Source: Calliopum simillimum
Lineage: Eukaryota > Arthropoda > Insecta > Diptera > Lauxaniidae
Direction: 5' to 3'
Assembly: GCA_951812925.1 (NCBI GenBank)
Contig: OX638372.1
Span: 43,646,245 to 43,710,244 of the forward strand
DNA: 64,000 bases
The notes beneath the pieces are model-generated. The model did not search any database. It was not told where the DNA came from and saw only the letters and a program-made list of their open reading frames with translations. Below, piece by piece: positions 58,639 to 64,000 of this stretch (positions within the stretch are counted from its first letter, which is position 1; every line of letters begins with the position of its first letter). A program made the translations under genes and the position numbers.

Positions 58639-58767
58639 TGCGAATACTCTTTAACGAGTCTTTACAGAATCCAATTATCTTTTGAACGGTTTTTTAATTT
58701 TTTTTGTACGACTCCTCGTTAAAGAGTATTCGCAATTTTAAAAGTAAAATATTTTAATATGAACTCA
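58639..58767. mobile_element. Small hairpin insertion in the left arm
   Basis: TGCGAATACTCTTTAACGAG (about 58638) and its inverse CTCGTTAAAGAGTATTCGCA (about 58712) lie in a segment flanked by GCTACG...TACG, absent from the opposite arm (GCTACGTCACGG). Confidence 0.6.
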
Positions 58768-59519
58768 TACGTCACGGCGCACAGTGGGGCAGATTCTCTC
58801 AATACCTGGCGATAATTCAAAAAATTAAATGTTATTTCAGAATATCCTTTTATATTGGTTAAGTACAATATTAACCAACGTACTATTTGCCATTTTTCAA
58901 ATGACTTGTAACAAACCCATTTCATCACTACAGCACGCCAAACTTTAACTTTGTAGACTGAAATAATTTTTATAAGTTATTTCCATATCAATCAAAGCAG
59001 TTTTTTGCTAAAGTTTATTAACATTTAATATTATTTGACCATGGAGCTTTCATCTTCAGGTATGTAACCGTATATAAACATGTTTTTTTCCTTAAAAATG
59101 TTTACACATTTAGGTAGGCAAGTTAAATAAAATGGAGAAGAAAAATTTTACGAAATTAAATATATAATAGATAATTTAATTGGGGTCCAAGCCTTTCCAA
59201 GCATTAGTAATGATTCAAAAATATTCCGTTAAGTATTGCCTTCTAGAAGCGACAAGAAAATTTTGCTACTTTTTGCTACTTTAAAATTTACATCGATTTT
59301 TAGAACGTAACTTAAAATAAAATATTTTTTCTTGCATTGCCGACATTATTCAAAATTTCTAATTTTGTTTTACAAATGGCCTCTAACTTATTATTTGTCA
59401 CGAGACAAGAACTTATAAACATTATGTATAGTTCTGGACAGGATAATTTTGAACAGCAATTCGGTTTTTTGTTAAAACAAATGGAAAAGAGGACAGGTGG
59501 TCATCACGAGCACTTAAGT

Positions 59520-60020
59520 AAGAAATGATCTCATTTCAAGTCCCAATATTGGTCAAAATACCTGAAAGCGTGTCTCTTAATTTCCTATCAGAGCTGACTT
59601 TTACTATTCGTAGCAATTGTACCAAATTTGCTTCGATTATCTCAGAAAGCACTCTCAATATAGAGTTTTTAAGATTTTGCTTGTATAGGAGGTACCACGC
59701 CCTCTTGTCCGAATTCAATAATTTTCCTACCAGAGTTTACCTATACTATTGGTAGAAAGTGTACGAAATTTGGTTTGATTATCTCAGATAGTACCCTCAG
59801 TATAGTTTGTAAGACTTTGTTTGTATGGGTGGTACCACGCCCTCTTATTCGAATTCGCAAATTTTCCTATCAGAGTTTACCTACATTATTGGTAGCAAGT
59901 GTGCGAAATTTGGTATGATTATCTCAGATAGTACCATCAGTATAGAGTTTTTAAGATTTGGCTTCTATGGGAGGTGCTACGCCCTCTTGTTCAAATTCGA
60001 CCAAATTTTGTTGAAAGCTT
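59520..60020 (+). repeat. Three diverged tandem units of about 135-150 bp
   Basis: Each unit has TTTCCTA-CAGAG, TACTATT/CATTATTGGTAG, AAATTTG-T-GATTATCTCAGA and GGTACCACGCCCTCTTGT-like words (about 59580, 59730 and 59870). The style matches the body of the dispersed repeats elsewhere in the window. Confidence 0.75.
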
Positions 60021-60107
60021 AAGTGATCCATCCTTAGTATGTATATGTAATTTGGTTGCAGTGCCTAGCTCCGTTTATTTGATGCCACATATGAGAGCTC
60101 CTTGCCC

Positions 60108-61012
60108 CACTGTGCGGCGTGCTTGAACCAAGTTTAAATAAAAGTTTCTTGCATATGAGTTTTTTGACTGAATTATGTTACGTAATAACTTCACGAATCA
60201 AATGATCCTAAAATTAAAAAAATCGAATGGGCCCTTTTTGAAATAAGGAGCCTTAAGCAATAACTATAAAAAGTTAATACAACACAAAATTAAAAATATT
60301 TGTAACATTTTGCAAACTATTTTTTCTAAACTAATTTGAGGTCGCTGAACACGAAAAACGCATTTATTTTTTTTCCCTTGGGGTCTTTTGGAAATTTCAT
60401 TCGATTTTGCTCAACATAGGCTTAAAATTTTTGCAATTATATGCGCCATTAAATAACATTTCTAAAAATAATTATTTAAAAAAAAAATATGTGCCAAAAA
60501 CAAAGTGTTTCATTTGAAGTTGATGTGAAAAATTTAAAAAATTTTTGAAATATCAAGCTTTTTCCTGCTTTAACTCAGTCAATTTTGTTTGGAGCATAAT
60601 TATTGGTATACTTGTTAGAAGCGCCGTTTATCACTCTTTGTAAGCGTGGAAAAATAAAATTGATCGGACTTGGCGTAATAGAAATATATTGATGTATATG
60701 AAGCTATAACCTCGAAATTATAAATTATCGAATAACTTGGGAACGACCCCAAGGGAAAAAAAATAAATGCGTTTTTCGTGTTCAGCGACCTCAAATTAGT
60801 TTAGAAAAAATAGTTTGCAAAATGTTACAAATATTTTTAATTTTGTGTTGTATTAACTTTTTATAGTTATTGCTTAAGGCTCCTTATTTCAAAAAGGGCC
60901 CATTCGATTTTTTTAATTTTAGGATCATTTGATTCGTGAAGTTATTACGTAACATAATTCAGTCAAAAAACTCATATGCAAGAAACTTTTATTTAAACTT
61001 GGTTCAAGCACG
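60108..61012. mobile_element. 905 bp foldback with near-perfect arms of about 275 bp
   Basis: Positions about 60117-60390 and 60740-61012 are almost exact inverted copies (GGCGTGCTTGAACCAAGTTT at the outer edge, GGTCGCTGAACACGAAAAAC further in, then CCCTTGGGGTC). The 350 bp centre is non-coding. Compared with the other arm of the host element, it interrupts CTGTGCGCCGTGACG. Confidence 0.88.
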
Positions 61013-61394
61013 CCGTGACGTAGCATTTACATATAAAAACTGTGCACAACTTTTCAAATTGAGTTATCTCCTAAACTATAAGCTGCACAAAAACATTTTT
61101 TACATCTTTACTTAGGAAATTTCCTGTGTTATAAAATTGTGGAGAAATATTTTTCTGTAAATGTTTGCATTAGCGAGATATTTGCAAAAAACTGATTTTA
61201 GCGACCTTTGAGCCTGAATAACTTTTTAGGCGCACAATGGACTTCAGTGGACTTTTTACACATTATTCATCATGCTTTAATAAAGACAATTCCGGTGAAA
61301 AAAATTCACTTGGAATTATTGCGCACATCAGCTATTTTTTCGTCTTATTTTCCTGGGCTAATTATTCTTTCAGCCAGAAAAATTTAGAATCATT

Positions 61395-61650
61395 TTTACT
61401 TTATACAAAAATTTGTCCATCTTTTTTTACTGTGTTACAGAGCTGAACAAAGAATAAATCACAAAGAGAAAGACAAAAAGCATAGCACTGGCTTCATGTT
61501 TTTTGTTTTGTTTATAGTTCGCTTGAATTATAAAAGGAATGTGAAATGAGCTCTCCTATTTTGTACCAAATAGCAAAAAAAAAGTACTAAAAATGTCCAA
61601 AAAGTACCAAAATTATTTAATACATTTGTGGACGAATTTTGACCGCTGAG
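61395..61650 (-). repeat. Inverted copy of the 2926-3300 repeat
   Basis: TTTTGTACCAAATAGC, AAAAAGTACCAAAATTATT, ATTTGTGGACGAATTTTGAC and AAAAAGCATAGCACTG match the complement of the first block in the same order. Confidence 0.6.
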
Positions 61651-63654
61651 CGATTCTAGTATACATAGGTCAGTAGTGTAGAAATCTAACAAGTTTGTAA
61701 TTGTAAGTAAAAATAATATGTTTCCATCTGTCACACGGACGGAGCCCTGTTCGAGTTCAAGTTCAGTCAGTTTTTTTTTAGCTTTACAATAAGGTAAATA
61801 TTACTTAAATTTTTTCAAAAAAATGTCAATGCTGTTATTCAAAAATTCTGAATTTACTTAAACAGTATGCTTAAAACTATTTTGACTCGAAATTCTAGCA
61901 AAATTTACTAGAAATAAAGTAGTACAAACAAATTTTTTTTTTTTTTTTTTGTTCCGTGTGGTAGGAGAATTTTCTTTAAAATAACTGATTACTAGTAAAT
62001 AATCCAAGTTTCTCAGCTTCCATACTTCTTAGCCGATTATCTAGCTTTCGTATCAGTACTCACGAAAAAAACCAAATTAAAATATGTATAAGCTTTATTT
62101 GTCATAATAAATGTCCTAGATAAATGTAATATTTTTAAATAAGTAACTGAAGCTTGGACAAAAAAAAACAACAACTTTTCATTTAATAAATTAGTATTAT
62201 AACTCTGAACATTTGCTTTTAATGTTTTTGCCGCTGTCTACTGTCTAACCTCATATGCTTAATAAATGTTTGCTAAAAGCAAATGTTTGTCATAAATTTG
62301 CTATAATTTTGTTTATTTAAATAAAGTGTACAAAAAATGTCAAAATCAAATATGTACCTATACTTTTCACCTCTCATCTTCTGATTTGTTTGTCCAAAAA
62401 TGGCAATTAATTTTAATTGCTGCTACTAACGTGTGTTTTAGTTTCAATGTCAAAAAAACAAAAAAAGGTAATTAATCATTTCACTATAATGCAATCAAAT
62501 TTACACAAAATATATCAGTATTAAATAAAAGACTATTTAAGTTTTAAACTGAGTGTAAACATTGAAATTAAAACCCTACATTGTACTTTTCATACAGCTT
62601 TGCAAAAGAAAGAATTATAAATGGAATTTCAGCTTCAAAAAAAAATAATAAAAAACAATTCCTTAAAATAATCATCAGAGTATACTACTCAATAAATCAT
62701 ATTCGAGTGATTGAGAAAATACGAGTATACTTCTAAAGACCGTAAGGTACAAATTGAAAAACTTCAATTAAAATTTTTCATACCTTTGAAAATTGACAAG
62801 GTACATAACAACACAGACAAAAATATTGCAAAAATCAAAAAAAAAAAAATATCCGCAAGTGTGAAATAGGTAAAATACTACAAAAAATAAATAGTAGTAG
62901 TTTTAGCACTTTTTACAGCTCCAAAGCAATAAATCCAAAAGTCAAACCAAAATTTATTACAATTCAATATTGATTTATTGCACATGGAAAATACATCAAC
63001 ATACATACACACACACATATGTAAAATATATGTACAAATGTTTGTGTGCATTTGTTTGTACAGTTGTTGTTTGCTATAGAAAGACAACAACAAATTGTTT
63101 TTGCTGGAGCAGTGGCAATTTTGCCAGCTAAAAATTTGTTACCGTGATTTGTTTAGAAAGTAAAAACTTTAAGGAATAAACAGCAAAAATAAAAAAATAA
63201 AAATTAAATAAATGACACCGAAAATAATTGGCGTCAAAAACGCAGTCAAGATTGTTTTGCTTATGTGAGATTTTTATGAGGTAGCAGCTGATGCTTGAAT
63301 AAATTTAGTAGAAAACCAATCGAAATAAATTTAAATAGAAATTCCAAATATAAAATGTTTCAAGATTTTAAAAAAGGCGATGTAATTCAATTAAAGTCTA
63401 TTCTAACAAATATACAAGATGATTGGAAATTGATAGAGCACCTAAAAATTTAAGATTCCTGGGACTTTTTTGAGTAAATACCATGAAAAATATTAATGAA
63501 AATCTAAATCCGCCATGCAAAAAACCCGTTTTTGTGCCGTTCGCAGCACATTTGTAACGTGTCGATTTAAAAACAAAGTATATTGTACGTTCATCATAGG
63601 ATTAGCTTTAAAAAGTCACTTATTCCTCATATATTTCTAAATAGGATCAACGTC
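61651..63654. other. Non-coding intron DNA
   Basis: Poly-T at 61931-61950 and an ACATACATACACACACAC run at about 63000. The CCCTGTTCGAGTTCAAG segment at 61746 is weakly tRNA B-box-like. No gene was recognised. Confidence 0.4.
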
Positions 63655-63800
63655 ACTGGCGGCTCCCGGAAATAACACCACAAAATTTTTTGGAAATAGC
63701 GCCAGAGATCTTCTGACATTAAATAAATTTCTGGAAAATAAATTTTTGGCTTTCCAAAAAAAAAAAAAAAATGGAAATAACGCCAGAATTTTGTACAGTT
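63655..63800. repeat. GAAATAACGCCA motif cluster at the window end
   Basis: It opens GGCGGCTCCCGGAAATAACA and repeats GGAAATAGCGCCAGA and GGAAATAACGCCAGA. It is related to 21450-21715. Confidence 0.6.
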
Positions 63801-64000
63801 TTTTCTAGTTATGAGTTATTTAATGTTACTGGTGCAAAATACTATACATAGTCTTTATTCTGATGAGACCCATTGAGCTACTGTTAAAAAATGGTTATTT
63901 TCATCTTACAAAAAAATAAACCAAAACAACGATTTTCATACAAAAAGCCAAAACTTTAACCTCAAATATTTCAAAATTTAAAAAACTGACTTAGTATTTT

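Larger units (their letters stand above)
58195..61365. mobile_element. 3.2 kb inverted-repeat element with nested insertions
   Basis: The left arm (58195-about 58800) and right arm (about 60085-61365) are inverted copies. Shared landmarks are GCCCAGGAAAATAAG, ATTCCAAGTGAATTTTTT, GTTATTCAGGCTCAAAGGTC, TTTTGCAAATATCTCGCTAA, ATATGTAAATGCTACGT and GCACAGTGGGGCA. The left arm is interrupted at 58526-58619 (MITE half) and about 58639-58767 (small hairpin element). The right arm is interrupted by the foldback at 60108-61012. The interior has no transposase frame. Confidence 0.8.
37332..64000 (+). other. Start of intron 2 of MICAL-like, continuing past the window
   Basis: It starts with the strong donor GTAAGT. 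No downstream sequence encoding a LIM domain (C-x2-C-x17-19-H-x2-C type) or a Ser/Pro-rich MICAL-like linker was seen, so the interval is read as intron more than 26 kb long. A small missed exon is possible. It contains the satellite and transposon structures listed separately. Confidence 0.7.

Overview
The window is AT-rich, intron-dominated eukaryotic DNA from a higher fly (Diptera, Schizophora). Three things point to this: a two-exon fragment that reads as the calponin-homology (CH) domain of an insect MICAL-like protein, fly-style spliced exons with GT/AG borders, and insect-type Tc1/mariner, hAT, pogo-like and LINE remnants. The species is not decided by the sequence; the repeat style would suit a tephritid or calyptrate fly with an expanded genome, but that is inference.

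One protein-coding gene is well supported, on the + strand. MICAL-like exon 1 is at 20177-20328 and carries the start codon. Exon 2 is at 37147-37331. They join in frame across a 16.8 kb phase-2 intron into about 112 residues of CH domain. Exon 2 ends in a good donor (GTAAGT), and I could not identify the next exon, so intron 2 probably runs to the end of the window (more than 26 kb). Everything before 19.4 kb is upstream DNA. I found no rRNA gene, intact tRNA gene, CRISPR array or prokaryotic gene.

The rest is a dense, layered record of transposon insertions, mostly non-autonomous inverted-repeat elements. 0-19 kb: a pogo-like transposase tail, small MITEs, a 2.1 kb TIR element that carries its own foldback and sits inside a dispersed repeat, a mariner corpse, a LINE tail, and an 835 bp element with perfect 44 bp TIRs. 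20-37 kb (intron 1): inverted arms 5 kb apart, minisatellite-like repeats, a MITE with a second copy at 57.6 kb, a nearly complete maT-like (DD37D) element with three frameshifts, a hAT element with an 8 bp target duplication, and a 1.1 kb foldback. 37-64 kb (intron 2): two giant ATTCATTT satellite blocks in inverted orientation that form the arms of a 4.8 kb structure, a 646 bp foldback with a 9 bp target duplication whose arms are arrays of a 14 bp motif, and a 3.2 kb inverted-repeat element with three later insertions inside it.

The most unusual theme is that at least five unrelated repeat families here contain many copies of one short motif of 11-17 bp (CCACGTTTGTGAC, GGGGATTATGTCCG, AAAAGTAACATTTCC, GAAATAACGCC, GAAATAATGCC), often in both orientations. 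The best defined of these, at 48536-49181, is the strongest candidate for an undescribed element type. Long open frames over 41.1-42.1 kb and 44.7-46.0 kb are artefacts of the 8 bp satellite and do not represent proteins.
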